Source: Planctomycetota bacterium (lineage in GTDB: Bacteria > Planctomycetota > B15-G4). Taken from it: a stretch of 64,000 nucleotides of DNA. This document shows positions 42,994-51,069 of the stretch, in pieces (position 1 is the stretch's first letter; every line of letters starts with the position of its first letter). The notes beneath the pieces were generated by a model that ran no database searches, was not told where the DNA came from, and saw only the letters and a program-made list of their open reading frames with translations. The position numbers and the translations under genes were made by a program. The DNA lies in the NCBI GenBank assembly GCA_029259745.1, contig JAJDEO010000013.1, forward strand, positions 64,001 to 128,000. The letters run 5' to 3'.

Positions 42994-44277
42994 TCAGCCT
43001 TCGTCGTCGTCGGGGCGGGTGAAGTCGAAGCTGATGCAGTAGCCGCTGCGCCACAGTGGGTACGCGACGTCGCAGCGGTGGCCGACGTATTCGGCGCTGT
43101 CGAGGCCGCTGCGCTCGAACACGTGGCGCGTGAGGTCGGCCATGCGCGGGTAGGCCGGCGGCGAGGTGCGCGGCGGGGTGTCGAGCAGCTGCAGCGTCGG
43201 CGACTCCGTGAAGCGTGTCTGCCAGCGGTCGCCGACGCGCTGGACGAAGTCGGGTCCCCAGAGGTGAGTGTCGAGCGACGGGAGCGCCGTGCGCGCGAGG
43301 TCACGGTGGATGTAGACGTCGAAGAGCAGATGCCGCGCGGGAAAGTTGACGAGCGCCCAGACCTCTTCGATCGCCGGGTGCCGCTGCGCGGGATGCGAAA
43401 CCGTCGTGCGCGCGGCGAGCATGAGGTCGACAGCGCGCAAGCCGGGGCTGGCACTCTCGTCGATCGACTGCACGAGGAACTCGTGGGGTTGACGCGACGT
43501 GACGAGCGGCGGCGGGTCGGTCGTGAAGTCGTCGAGGACCACGGTCGGGCTGCGGCCTTCGACGAGGTCATGCTCGAGGTTCGCGAAGCGTTCGTCGTCA
43601 CGCGCCGGGGCCGAACGCGACGGCGTCGTGAAGTTGTGCACGACGAGCGGCACCGCGTCGGCCGTCGCCGTGTGACCGATGAGGCCGTTGGCGTGGACGA
43701 CCTCGAGCTGCGCCGCGTCCGTTGGCGACGGGCGATAGACGTACACCGCGACCCAGCAGTCCGACGCGCGCCCCGTCACCGCCGTGGCAGCATCGAAGAG
43801 CGCCGTGCGCGCCGCCGGGACGTCCGCCGAAGGCTCGGCTCGCTCGTGCCCGTCCCCCAACGCGATGCGCTTGATGAGCTGGGACGTGCTGCGCCCGAGC
43901 TGCGAGACGAGTTCCTGGTAGCGGTCGATGGCGGCCGCGAAGCCGTCGACGAGCCCGGCCTCGGCCGGCGGATCGGCGCCGAGCGCGGCTTCGGCCATCA
44001 GGCGCAGCCCGCGCACGCCGGGCAACCGAGCGAAGAGCTCGGGACCGGGATAGGGTCTGGTGGCGACGAAGACGGCGCGCTGGCAGGTGGTGCGATCGAC
44101 GGTGAGGTGCCGGGCCAGGCCGCTGGCATGCCGCGCGGTCGGTGGCAAACCCGCCAGAAACGCCGTGATCTCACCGTGCAACCGGCGCGCCACGCGGTCC
44201 ACGCGAGCCCACTCACCGGGCGTCAAAGGGGCCAATCGGACCTTCTTCGGGCGCTTCGTGGTTGTTTCCGAATCCAT
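42994..44277 (-). CDS. Hypothetical protein
   Basis: A 427-residue protein without signal peptide or membrane helix; ATG at 44277 (MDSETTTKRPKK) is preferred over an upstream ATG. The N-terminal 120 residues are helical and Arg/Lys-rich and might fold as a winged helix (RVDRVARRLHGEITAFLAG, ASGLARHLTVDRTTCQRAV). The rest is alpha/beta with WVAVYVYRPSP, NFPARHLLFDVYIHRDLA and a Cys in GYCISFDF. I cannot assign a family. It lies divergent to the secreted-protein gene at 44349, so the 71-base gap holds both promoters. A regulator of the adjacent gene is one possibility. Confidence 0.7.
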   Translation of the reverse strand: MDSETTTKRPKKVRLAPLTPGEWARVDRVARRLHGEITAFLAGLPPTARHASGLARHLTVDRTTCQRAVFVATRPYPGPELFARLPGVRGLRLMAEAALGADPPAEAGLVDGFAAAIDRYQELVSQLGRSTSQLIKRIALGDGHERAEPSADVPAARTALFDAATAVTGRASDCWVAVYVYRPSPTDAAQLEVVHANGLIGHTATADAVPLVVHNFTTPSRSAPARDDERFANLEHDLVEGRSPTVVLDDFTTDPPPLVTSRQPHEFLVQSIDESASPGLRAVDLMLAARTTVSHPAQRHPAIEEVWALVNFPARHLLFDVYIHRDLARTALPSLDTHLWGPDFVQRVGDRWQTRFTESPTLQLLDTPPRTSPPAYPRMADLTRHVFERSGLDSAEYVGHRCDVAYPLWRSGYCISFDFTRPDDDEG

Positions 44278-44348
44278 GCTGGACAGGATAACCGATCTGT
44301 TCCACACTGTTCTGAGAACACTTGAGCACACCCCACTCGGAGACCCCG

Positions 44349-45380
44349 ATGTCCATCCGCTTCATGCCGCTCGCCCTCGTCGCGGGCCTTGCAGCCGGCG
44401 CAGCCGCGAACGAGCCCTCGTCCGACGCCGTCGACTTCGCGTCCGGCCCCGAAGGCTGGTCGATCAACGGTTTCAACACCGTCAGCCCCACGGGCGGCAA
44501 CCCGGCCGAGCGCATCCACTGGGACGACTTCGTCGACACGTTCGGCATCGCCGCGCGCAACAACACGAGCCCGGCGTTCCTCGGCGACTACACGCTCAAG
44601 GGCCCCGCGCGGCTGAGCATCGACGTGCAGGTCGACAACATCAACTTCTTCGGAACGCCGGTGCCGCGCGACCTCGTCGTCATCCTCTACGACGACGACG
44701 GCTTCGGCGGCGCCCCGCCGGCGCAGGTCTGGGCCAACCTCGGCACGCTCAACGGCAACGGCATGCCGTGGACGACCTTCTCGGCCGACGTCGTCGACGT
44801 CCTCTCCGACACCCTGCCGGCCGGCTGGAATGGTGCAGGCGACGAAGACCCCGTCACCTTCGAGCCGATCCTCCCCGCCGGCCGCACGTGGACGAACGTC
44901 CTCGCGGGCGTCGACCGGATCGAGTTCACGACGTTCGTGCCGGGCTTCTTCTTCGGATTCACGCGCTTCGACCTCAGCATCGACAACGTCTCGATCGCGC
45001 CGCAGGAACCTCAGGCGTGGACGGACGAAGGCAACGCCCTGGCAGGCACCACGGGTGATCCCGTCCTGACGGGTTGCGGTACGCTCGCCGAGGGCACGGC
45101 CAACGTCCTCGCCCTCTCGAACGCCGCACCCGCGGCCACGGCCGCGATCGTGTTCGGCACCGCGAACGCGTCGGTGCCCTTCAAGGGCGGCACGCTCGTT
45201 CCCGCGCTCGGCTTCCTCATCCCGGTCGCCACCTCGCCGACGGGCACGCTCGACCTCCCGTTCGAGATGCCCGCGGGCACGCCCGGCGGCATCGAGCTCT
45301 GGATCCAGTTCGGCATCCAGGACGCCGGCGCGGTCAAGGGTGTTGCGCTGTCCAACGCCGTACTCGGCGTCACGCCGTAG
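44349..45380 (+). CDS. Secreted protein with PFKGG C-terminal domain
   Basis: A 343-residue exported protein. The ATG at 44349 (MSIRFMPLALVAGLAAGAAAN) follows GGAGACC and begins the signal peptide. Residues 25-210 form a laminin-B/choice-of-anchor-like beta sandwich (DFASGPEGWSINGFNTV, RLSIDVQVDNI, VILYDDDGFGG, RIEFTTFVPGFFF), a carbohydrate-binding type fold. The C-terminal 120 residues are one of the best-preserved copies of the shared domain (WTDEGNALAGTTGDPVLTG, VPFKGGTLVP, ALSNAVLGVTP-stop). A terminator with a U-run follows. Confidence 0.85.
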   Translation: MSIRFMPLALVAGLAAGAAANEPSSDAVDFASGPEGWSINGFNTVSPTGGNPAERIHWDDFVDTFGIAARNNTSPAFLGDYTLKGPARLSIDVQVDNINFFGTPVPRDLVVILYDDDGFGGAPPAQVWANLGTLNGNGMPWTTFSADVVDVLSDTLPAGWNGAGDEDPVTFEPILPAGRTWTNVLAGVDRIEFTTFVPGFFFGFTRFDLSIDNVSIAPQEPQAWTDEGNALAGTTGDPVLTGCGTLAEGTANVLALSNAAPAATAAIVFGTANASVPFKGGTLVPALGFLIPVATSPTGTLDLPFEMPAGTPGGIELWIQFGIQDAGAVKGVALSNAVLGVTP

Positions 45381-45413
45381 TCGACGCGCGCAACGCGCTC
45401 ACCGAAGCACACA

Positions 45414-45445
45414 CGCCCCTCGTCGCGTTCGCGCGGCGAGGGGCG
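45414..45445 (+). terminator. Intrinsic terminator, probably bidirectional
   Basis: A perfect 9-bp stem CGCCCCTCG / CGAGGGGCG, with further pairing inside, 34 bases after the plus-strand stop and 10 before the minus-strand stop at 45455, followed on the plus strand by CTGTCGTTTTC. It should end both convergent transcripts. Confidence 0.75.
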
Positions 45446-45454
45446 CTGTCGTTT

Positions 45455-47416
45455 TCAACGCGCGGCCTGGGCGTCCATCTCGCTGTTGCGCGACTGGTCG
45501 TTGTACTGCGCCGGATCGTTCATGCCCGTCGTGTGACACCAGCCCGTCTTGTGGCCCTCGCTGTTGCCGCCAACCAGCTGCGCGCGCGACTGCTCGACGA
45601 CGCCGTCCTCGGGATTCGAGAGCACGAGGTTCGTCGCGAAGTTGCACCAAAAGCCGCCCGTCGAGGTCGTCCAGTAGTGGACCTCGGCGCGGGCCCACAT
45701 CGGGATGCCCGCCAGCCACAGCGTCGAGCCCGCCGGCGCGAGGTCGTCATTGACGCCGCAGCCCTGGCCGAAGACAGCGCCCAGCGACGCGAGGCTGCCC
45801 GCCAGTGGCGTGCCCTGATACGGCGTGCCGACAGACTGGATGCGCCGCGGCCCCTCGGCGAGATCGAGGGCGCTCATGTAGTACGTGAGCAGGTGCAGCG
45901 CCGCCTGACCGCCCTGGCTGTGGGCGACGACGCCGAACGAGTCGACCTCCAGACCGGCCGTGCCGATGAGCTGCGCGAACTCGTCGTGACTGCGGTTCGC
46001 GTCCGGGTCCATGAACACGATGCGCTTGCCGCTGAAGTCGCCCGGATCCCACATGAGCGAACTGCAGTAGCCGTGCACGAGCATCAGCGCGCGCTCCGTC
46101 ACCTTGTACTTCGAGATCTTCGGGACGCCCGGCTCGGACAGCGTCCGTGACCCACTCGATGCGCCCGTCGTGCCGAAGGAACTCCCGGCGAGCGCGAAGC
46201 CGTAGCCCGTCAGCATCGCCGCGTCCATGGGCTCGGGCGGCTCGTACGCCGAGCGCGGTAGCACGGGCGCAGGCAGGTCGATGACGTCGGCGCGCGTGAG
46301 CGGGATGTGCGTGTCGGGATCCTGGATGCGGACGTGGCGCAGCTCGAGCGACTGCGTGACGCCCGCACGTGCAAGCCAGCGGCCGTCGAGCGCGAGGGTC
46401 GCGGCGCCGTCGACGCGCGCGGTCGTCATCGTGCTGAGCCAGGCGACGGGCACGACGTCACCGCTTCCGTTCGCGCCCCACACCTCGGCGGAAACGTGCA
46501 GCGGACGATCGACGTCGTCGACGTCCACCGAAAGCATCATCAGCAGACGCCCTTGCTCTGCGCGCGATGTCGCCGTGCCGCGCAAACGCACGACGTCGCC
46601 GTGCACAGACACGCTCTGCTGAGTCGTGCGCAGGAACTCACCCGCGACGTCGAGCCCGCGCGCTTCGACGCGTACGTCGAGTGAGCCGACATGGGTCGTC
46701 GGGAGGAAGACGCCGAAGACACCGTCGCCGGCGACGAGGTCGTCGTGCCGACCATCGTCGAACATCGGAAGCACCCAGCGCGCACCGCTCGCGTGCGCAA
46801 CGTGAGCGCTGGCTTCGAGCAGCAGCGCGCCGCGCGTCGACTCGACGCGCGCACGCAGCGCCGGACGCCCCACCGTCGTGAGATCCCAGTGGCTCGGTTG
46901 CGTGACCAGCGTCGCGTCCGGTGCAGCGTGCGCCATCAGCAGCGCGCCGCTCACGCGCGACGAGCCCGCCGTGACACGCAGCGACCAGCGTCCAGTCTGC
47001 GACGTGGACAGGGCGTAACGCGTCGCCTGCGCCGCCGGCATCCACGGCGCAACACCCTCCGTGCTCGCACCGGCACGCCCCGCGCTCACCCAAGCCGCGA
47101 GCGTCGCGAAGTCACCGCCTGGCTCGGCCACCTCGACCTGCCACGCGTCGGCCACGCCGACAAGCGGCACGAGATCCAGACGTCCGCCGGCTTCGACCGG
47201 AACCGTCTGCTCCCACGTCGCGCCGGCTTCGATGTCGACCGGCAGCAGCGCAGCGACCGAACGCACGGCGGCGTCACTCGGGTCGGGCAGGCGCAGGTGC
47301 CCGGCCGCGATCTCCTCGGGCGGCGCGGCCACGGACTTCGTGGGCAACGCGAACTGTCCTGAACTCGCGGCGGCGAGGAGCAGGGATGAGATCACGACGA
47401 GCACGGCACGCGTCAT
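45455..47416 (-). CDS. Secreted alpha/beta-hydrolase (lipase-like) with choice-of-anchor-X domain
   Basis: A 653-residue exported protein. The ATG at 47416 (MTRAVLVVISSLLLAAASSG) follows GGAG and begins the signal peptide. Residues 120-330 include VLPMFDDGRHDDLVAGDG, a calcium-binding-like segment typical of choice-of-anchor X domains. The C-terminal third is a lipase: ALMLVHGYCSS strand, nucleophile elbow VVAHSQGG, and a late catalytic His in EGHKTGWCHTTGM. The architecture resembles secreted conditioned-medium-factor-type esterases. It lacks the PFKGG domain. Probably cleaves extracellular esters. Confidence 0.85.
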   Translation of the reverse strand: MTRAVLVVISSLLLAAASSGQFALPTKSVAAPPEEIAAGHLRLPDPSDAAVRSVAALLPVDIEAGATWEQTVPVEAGGRLDLVPLVGVADAWQVEVAEPGGDFATLAAWVSAGRAGASTEGVAPWMPAAQATRYALSTSQTGRWSLRVTAGSSRVSGALLMAHAAPDATLVTQPSHWDLTTVGRPALRARVESTRGALLLEASAHVAHASGARWVLPMFDDGRHDDLVAGDGVFGVFLPTTHVGSLDVRVEARGLDVAGEFLRTTQQSVSVHGDVVRLRGTATSRAEQGRLLMMLSVDVDDVDRPLHVSAEVWGANGSGDVVPVAWLSTMTTARVDGAATLALDGRWLARAGVTQSLELRHVRIQDPDTHIPLTRADVIDLPAPVLPRSAYEPPEPMDAAMLTGYGFALAGSSFGTTGASSGSRTLSEPGVPKISKYKVTERALMLVHGYCSSLMWDPGDFSGKRIVFMDPDANRSHDEFAQLIGTAGLEVDSFGVVAHSQGGQAALHLLTYYMSALDLAEGPRRIQSVGTPYQGTPLAGSLASLGAVFGQGCGVNDDLAPAGSTLWLAGIPMWARAEVHYWTTSTGGFWCNFATNLVLSNPEDGVVEQSRAQLVGGNSEGHKTGWCHTTGMNDPAQYNDQSRNSEMDAQAAR

Positions 47417-47513
47417 GGGAAGCTCCGAAAGGCGTTGGTGAATCAACCCGAAGTCTACTCTCGCAATCGCTGTCCGGGCAGCACCTCGCGCCCCGCACTC
47501 TGCCGACACACGC

Positions 47514-47897
47514 TCAGGGGGTCGTCACGGACAATCCGTTGGTGGACGTGAAGCCCTTGGGCCCGGTCGGGTCGGAGAGCCAGACCTGCATGTAGGTCGT
47601 GAAGTCCGACGGGATCCCCGCCGGCCAGACGTCGGGGAGCGTGAGCGTTCCCGCGCCGTCGAGTGCGAGGCCGGGGACGAGGAACAGCGGCGACGGGACG
47701 AACACGCCGCCCTTGAACGGTGCGTAGCCCGCCGAGCCACCGACCACCAGCGTGGCGTTGGCAAAGGGTCGCGCCTCCGTGACGTCGAGCATGACATCCC
47801 GGCCCGCGATCGGAACACCGCTGCCGGTCAGCGTTTTGTTCTCGGCGAAGTGTGTCGCCCTTCGCATCGCTGACGTCGCTGACCACGCGTTCGGCAT
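47514..47897 (-). CDS. Orphan PFKGG C-terminal domain (probable gene remnant)
   Basis: A 127-residue open frame that is essentially only the shared C-terminal domain: VTEARPFANATLVVGG, APFKGGVFVPSP, DVWPAGIPSDFTTYMQVWLSD and TNGLSVTTP-stop. It has no signal peptide, and a stop codon lies one codon before the ATG. The first segment of the domain (WxDxGxALAG) is missing. It is either a decayed secreted-protein gene truncated near the insertion of the divergent MscS gene, or a free-standing tag. The preserved end argues that loss was recent or that it is still used. Confidence 0.6.
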   Translation of the reverse strand: MPNAWSATSAMRRATHFAENKTLTGSGVPIAGRDVMLDVTEARPFANATLVVGGSAGYAPFKGGVFVPSPLFLVPGLALDGAGTLTLPDVWPAGIPSDFTTYMQVWLSDPTGPKGFTSTNGLSVTTP

Positions 47898-48042
47898 CCC
47901 TCAGGCGAACGCCGTGCCTGTCACAGGGTGTGGTGAGCGTGTCGTGCAGCACGCATCCCGATCGACGCGCTCCCCGCAAGCTGGAGCACACGGTCGATGG
48001 CTGGCGCCGTCCGACCGTGCATCGAGCATCCCGACCCGTACG

Positions 48043-49674
48043 ATGGCGGCCATGCGTCTCCTCCGATGTAGATCCAAGATCGCCGCGCTCGTCGCCATCC
48101 TCGCCTGCGCAGTGCCCCAGGCTGCGGGCCAAAGCCAGGTGGAATCACTCGTCTCGCCGGGGTCATCCTCTGAGCGCGTCGATCCACAGGAGGTCGTCGA
48201 AGCCGCCGTCGCGTCGTTCGCTGCGACCGTCGCCGAGCGACTCGCCCTCGAGAATCGCCGAGTGGGCGAGCCGATCGACCACGCAGCCGACATCGCCGAG
48301 GCGCGGCGCACGGAGATAGGCACCGAGTTCATCGACGACTTTCAGGAGCGGCTCACGCGGAGTGTCACGCAGCTCCAGGGCGACGGGCTTCTCTATGCGC
48401 GCGAAGTGTCCCTCGACTTCGAGGACATCCGTGAGAGCAGTCTTCAGGAACTCGAAGAGCTCGTCGCGGCGATCCATCGCGACATCCGCCCCCCGCCACA
48501 GCACGACGACTTCGACTCTGATTGGGATCACGTCGTTGCGCTCGCGCAGTACACGGTCCTCGATCGCAACCCGTGGCACGCATGGGCGCGGCTCTTGGCG
48601 TCCGTGCTCCTCGGCTTTGCGCTGGCTGCTGCCGTCCTGAAAGCGTCGAAGGTGACGGTGGATGCCTCGGACGCGCCGTTCCAACATTCCGTGCGGTCGA
48701 CGATCTCGAGCCTTCACAGTCCGCTTTACGTTCTGTGTGCGGCGGGCGGACTCGCGGCGGGGCTCGAGAGCGTCTGGCTCCCACCCGACTTCGGGGAACC
48801 GGCGAAGACGACCATCATGGTGCTGATCGTGATCGCGGCGTTCTGGGTGCTGTGGCGACTGAGCACGGCAGCGACGCGGCGCGTCGGGGAATGGGCGATG
48901 CCCGCCGGCGAATCACCGGGTCAGCAGGTCTTGGAGATCGTCCGCAAGGTGCTGCGTCTCGTGCTGATCTTGGTATTCATCATCATCGGTGCCGAACTCC
49001 TCTTCGACACCGATCTCACGGCGCTCGCCGCAGGACTCGGGATCATCGGCCTCGCGGTCACGCTCGCTGCGCAAGACACGCTCAAGGACCTCTTCGCCGC
49101 CGTCACGCTGCATGTCAACAGCCCGTTCGGACTCGGCGATCTCGTGCGATTCGGCGGCTACCTCGGGCATGTCGAAGAAGTCGGGTTCCGCATGTCGCGC
49201 CTCCGCACGCTCGACGGACACCTCGTCACGATCCCGAACGCGAAGCTGGTCAGTGACGCCGTCGAGAACCTTACGGCGCGCCGCTCGACGCGTCATCGGT
49301 TCCGTCTCGACCTTCCCTACGACACGCCGCTCGATCGAGTGTCCGAGGCTGTCGAGATCACGCGCGACGTCATCCAGTCGACCGGTGACATCGCCGAGGA
49401 CTCCGACGTCCAAGTGCACTTCGACGAACTCGGGGCTCACAGCTTGCGGTTGCTCGTTCAGTACTACTGCAACACCTCCGACTACTGGCAGGCGAAGAAG
49501 ATCGCCACGGATGTCGACCTCGCGCTCATCGAGCGCTTTCGCGCCGCCGACATCGACTTCGCCTTCCCGACGCAGACGCTGCACCTCGTCGGCATCGACG
49601 GTGACGTGAGCGAAAACGGCCCGCCTGCGGACGACGTCCCCGACGACGACCCGACCCCACGGGCGGCTGACTGA
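48043..49674 (+). CDS. MscS family mechanosensitive channel
   Basis: A 543-residue membrane protein. A signal peptide (MAAMRLLRCRSKIAALVAIL...QAAG) is followed by a 140-residue extracellular helical region, then about five membrane segments between residues 170 and 345. The MscS pore helix is GLGIIGLAVTLAAQDTLKDLFA, then the conserved beta domain FGLGDLVRFGGYLGHVEEVGFRMSRLRT (IPNAKLVSDAVENLT follows) and the C-terminal alpha/beta domain. It should release ions on osmotic downshock. The ATG at 48052 is also possible. It is divergent from the orphan C-terminal-domain fragment. Confidence 0.9.
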   Translation: MAAMRLLRCRSKIAALVAILACAVPQAAGQSQVESLVSPGSSSERVDPQEVVEAAVASFAATVAERLALENRRVGEPIDHAADIAEARRTEIGTEFIDDFQERLTRSVTQLQGDGLLYAREVSLDFEDIRESSLQELEELVAAIHRDIRPPPQHDDFDSDWDHVVALAQYTVLDRNPWHAWARLLASVLLGFALAAAVLKASKVTVDASDAPFQHSVRSTISSLHSPLYVLCAAGGLAAGLESVWLPPDFGEPAKTTIMVLIVIAAFWVLWRLSTAATRRVGEWAMPAGESPGQQVLEIVRKVLRLVLILVFIIIGAELLFDTDLTALAAGLGIIGLAVTLAAQDTLKDLFAAVTLHVNSPFGLGDLVRFGGYLGHVEEVGFRMSRLRTLDGHLVTIPNAKLVSDAVENLTARRSTRHRFRLDLPYDTPLDRVSEAVEITRDVIQSTGDIAEDSDVQVHFDELGAHSLRLLVQYYCNTSDYWQAKKIATDVDLALIERFRAADIDFAFPTQTLHLVGIDGDVSENGPPADDVPDDDPTPRAAD

Positions 49675-49691
49675 GAACGCGGCCGAGACCG

Positions 49692-50756
49692 TCAGCGGTC
49701 CGACGCTTCGAGCCCCTCGGCGATCGTCTCCCGCGCGTCTTCGACATCACCGGCGTCGGCGCGCGGTTCGTCTTGCTCATGGCGCGCCTCCGACGAGAGT
49801 GTCGCGACGATCGAAACGGCGCGATGGTCGGACCCTTCGACTCTGTGGGTCCGCAGGGCGCTGACCCCGAAGTGATCCGTGTGGAAAACGTGGTCGAGCG
49901 GGAACTCGAGCCCGGGCCACGTGGCATTCCAGGTGCCGAAGAACCCGCGACCGATGCGCGGATCGAGCGTGCCGCTGATGCGCTGAAAGAGCTTTGTCAC
50001 CGGGGACCATGCGACTGCGTTCAGATCGCCGACAACGATCGTCGGGCGTTCCGAGCCAGTGACGCGCTGTGCAACCTGAAGCAGCTCGGCATCACGCGCT
50101 GCTGGCGAGCTGGTCTCACCCGGCACAGGCGGTCGGGGATGCACAGCGATGAGTTCGACCACGTCACCATCGGCGAGCGTGAGCGTCGTGAAGAGGGACG
50201 GAACGTCATCCCAAACGAGGTACTCCACGCGCGCCTCCCGGAACTCGAGACGGCTGTGCAGCATCATTCCGTACGTGTTCGACAGCGACGCATCGACCAC
50301 ATGCGGCCAGCGATCCTCGAGTGCAGCGAGCTCGCGAGCCCACCATTCATCGGACTCCAACGTCACCAAGATGTCGGGGTCCACCTCCTCGACGAGTTTG
50401 AGGAACGCCGCGCCCTCGCGATTCTCCATGAAGACGTTGGCGATCAGCACGGCGACCGACGACTCCGCGCGCGCGTCCACCACGTCGCGCACCTCGTGTT
50501 GCCAAAGGGGCGTGTAGGGAAGCACCCAGAGCGCGTGATGCACAGCGGCGAGCGCCGTGAGCACCGTCAGCGACCGCGACAGCAGACCCGCGTGTGCCCA
50601 CGCCAAGGTGCCAGCGACGCAGACGATCATCGCGAGCGCGATCAAGTGTGGCCGCGGAAAGGCCAAGCCGGCGAAGAACCAGTGGTCGCTCGGAACGAAG
50701 GGTCCGAGAGTCGCCAAGACGACGACGAGCGCGAGAGAAGGCGCGAGGCGTGACAT
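49692..50756 (-). CDS. Membrane-anchored endonuclease/exonuclease/phosphatase family protein
   Basis: A 354-residue protein; ATG at 50756 (MSRLAPSLAL) begins the first of about three N-terminal membrane helices (residues 5-85). From about 105 the EEP fold follows: VAVLIANVFMENRE (Asn), ILVTLESDEWW (Glu), TIVVGDLNAVAW (Asp-Asn pair), PLDHVFHT and the catalytic His in GSDHRAVS. The acidic C-terminal tail (about 30 residues) is Glu/Asp rich. The family hydrolyses phosphodiesters or phospholipids; a membrane-anchored member could act on extracytoplasmic nucleotides or lipid phosphates. Convergent with MscS. Confidence 0.85.
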   Translation of the reverse strand: MSRLAPSLALVVVLATLGPFVPSDHWFFAGLAFPRPHLIALAMIVCVAGTLAWAHAGLLSRSLTVLTALAAVHHALWVLPYTPLWQHEVRDVVDARAESSVAVLIANVFMENREGAAFLKLVEEVDPDILVTLESDEWWARELAALEDRWPHVVDASLSNTYGMMLHSRLEFREARVEYLVWDDVPSLFTTLTLADGDVVELIAVHPRPPVPGETSSPAARDAELLQVAQRVTGSERPTIVVGDLNAVAWSPVTKLFQRISGTLDPRIGRGFFGTWNATWPGLEFPLDHVFHTDHFGVSALRTHRVEGSDHRAVSIVATLSSEARHEQDEPRADAGDVEDARETIAEGLEASDR

Positions 50757-51069
50757 GTGAGAGAGCACCTCGGGGTGGGTGCGGCCCCCACAGCCGCCTG
50801 ACACCGGGATCTTGACGTCCGCGTCCGTCGGCGTCAAAGACTACGCCCGCTCGCTCCGCCGCCAAGCGGTCCTCGATCGCGATGGCGTGCTCGACGTCGC
50901 GACGGGACACCTCACGCTCGTGACCGTTCTCCTCGGTCGCGGCGACGGGAGCTTGTGTCCTGCCGTCACCTTCGAGAGCGGGAGTCACGGCCTTCGTCCT
51001 GGCCGACGCCACCGCTGACAGCCACGACGTCGGGTATCCTCAGGGCAGACCCTCCCTGGGGAAGACAAC
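50757..51069. other. Intergenic region containing an FG-GAP remnant
   Basis: A 313-base gap between divergent genes. The only recognisable item is the FG-GAP-like fragment described separately. The rest should hold the promoters of the EEP and hydrolase genes. GGGGAAG precedes the start at 51070. Confidence 0.5.
50872..51006 (+). pseudogene. FG-GAP/VCBS repeat remnant
   Basis: In one frame the sequence reads AVLDRDGVLDVATGHLTLV, TVLLGRGDGSLCPAVTF, ESGSHGL, matching a single FG-GAP/VCBS propeller blade (the usual DxNGDGxxD, VLLGNGDGxF pattern). The frame lacks a signal peptide and the upstream part is unrelated, so this is a decayed piece of a longer secreted protein. It has no start of its own that would make sense. 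Confidence 0.5.

Noticed and set aside
47455..48132. Minus-strand frame of 225 codons overlapping the orphan C-terminal domain
   Set aside because: It is an alternative frame through the orphan domain and the MscS start, with low-complexity Arg/Gly/His composition.
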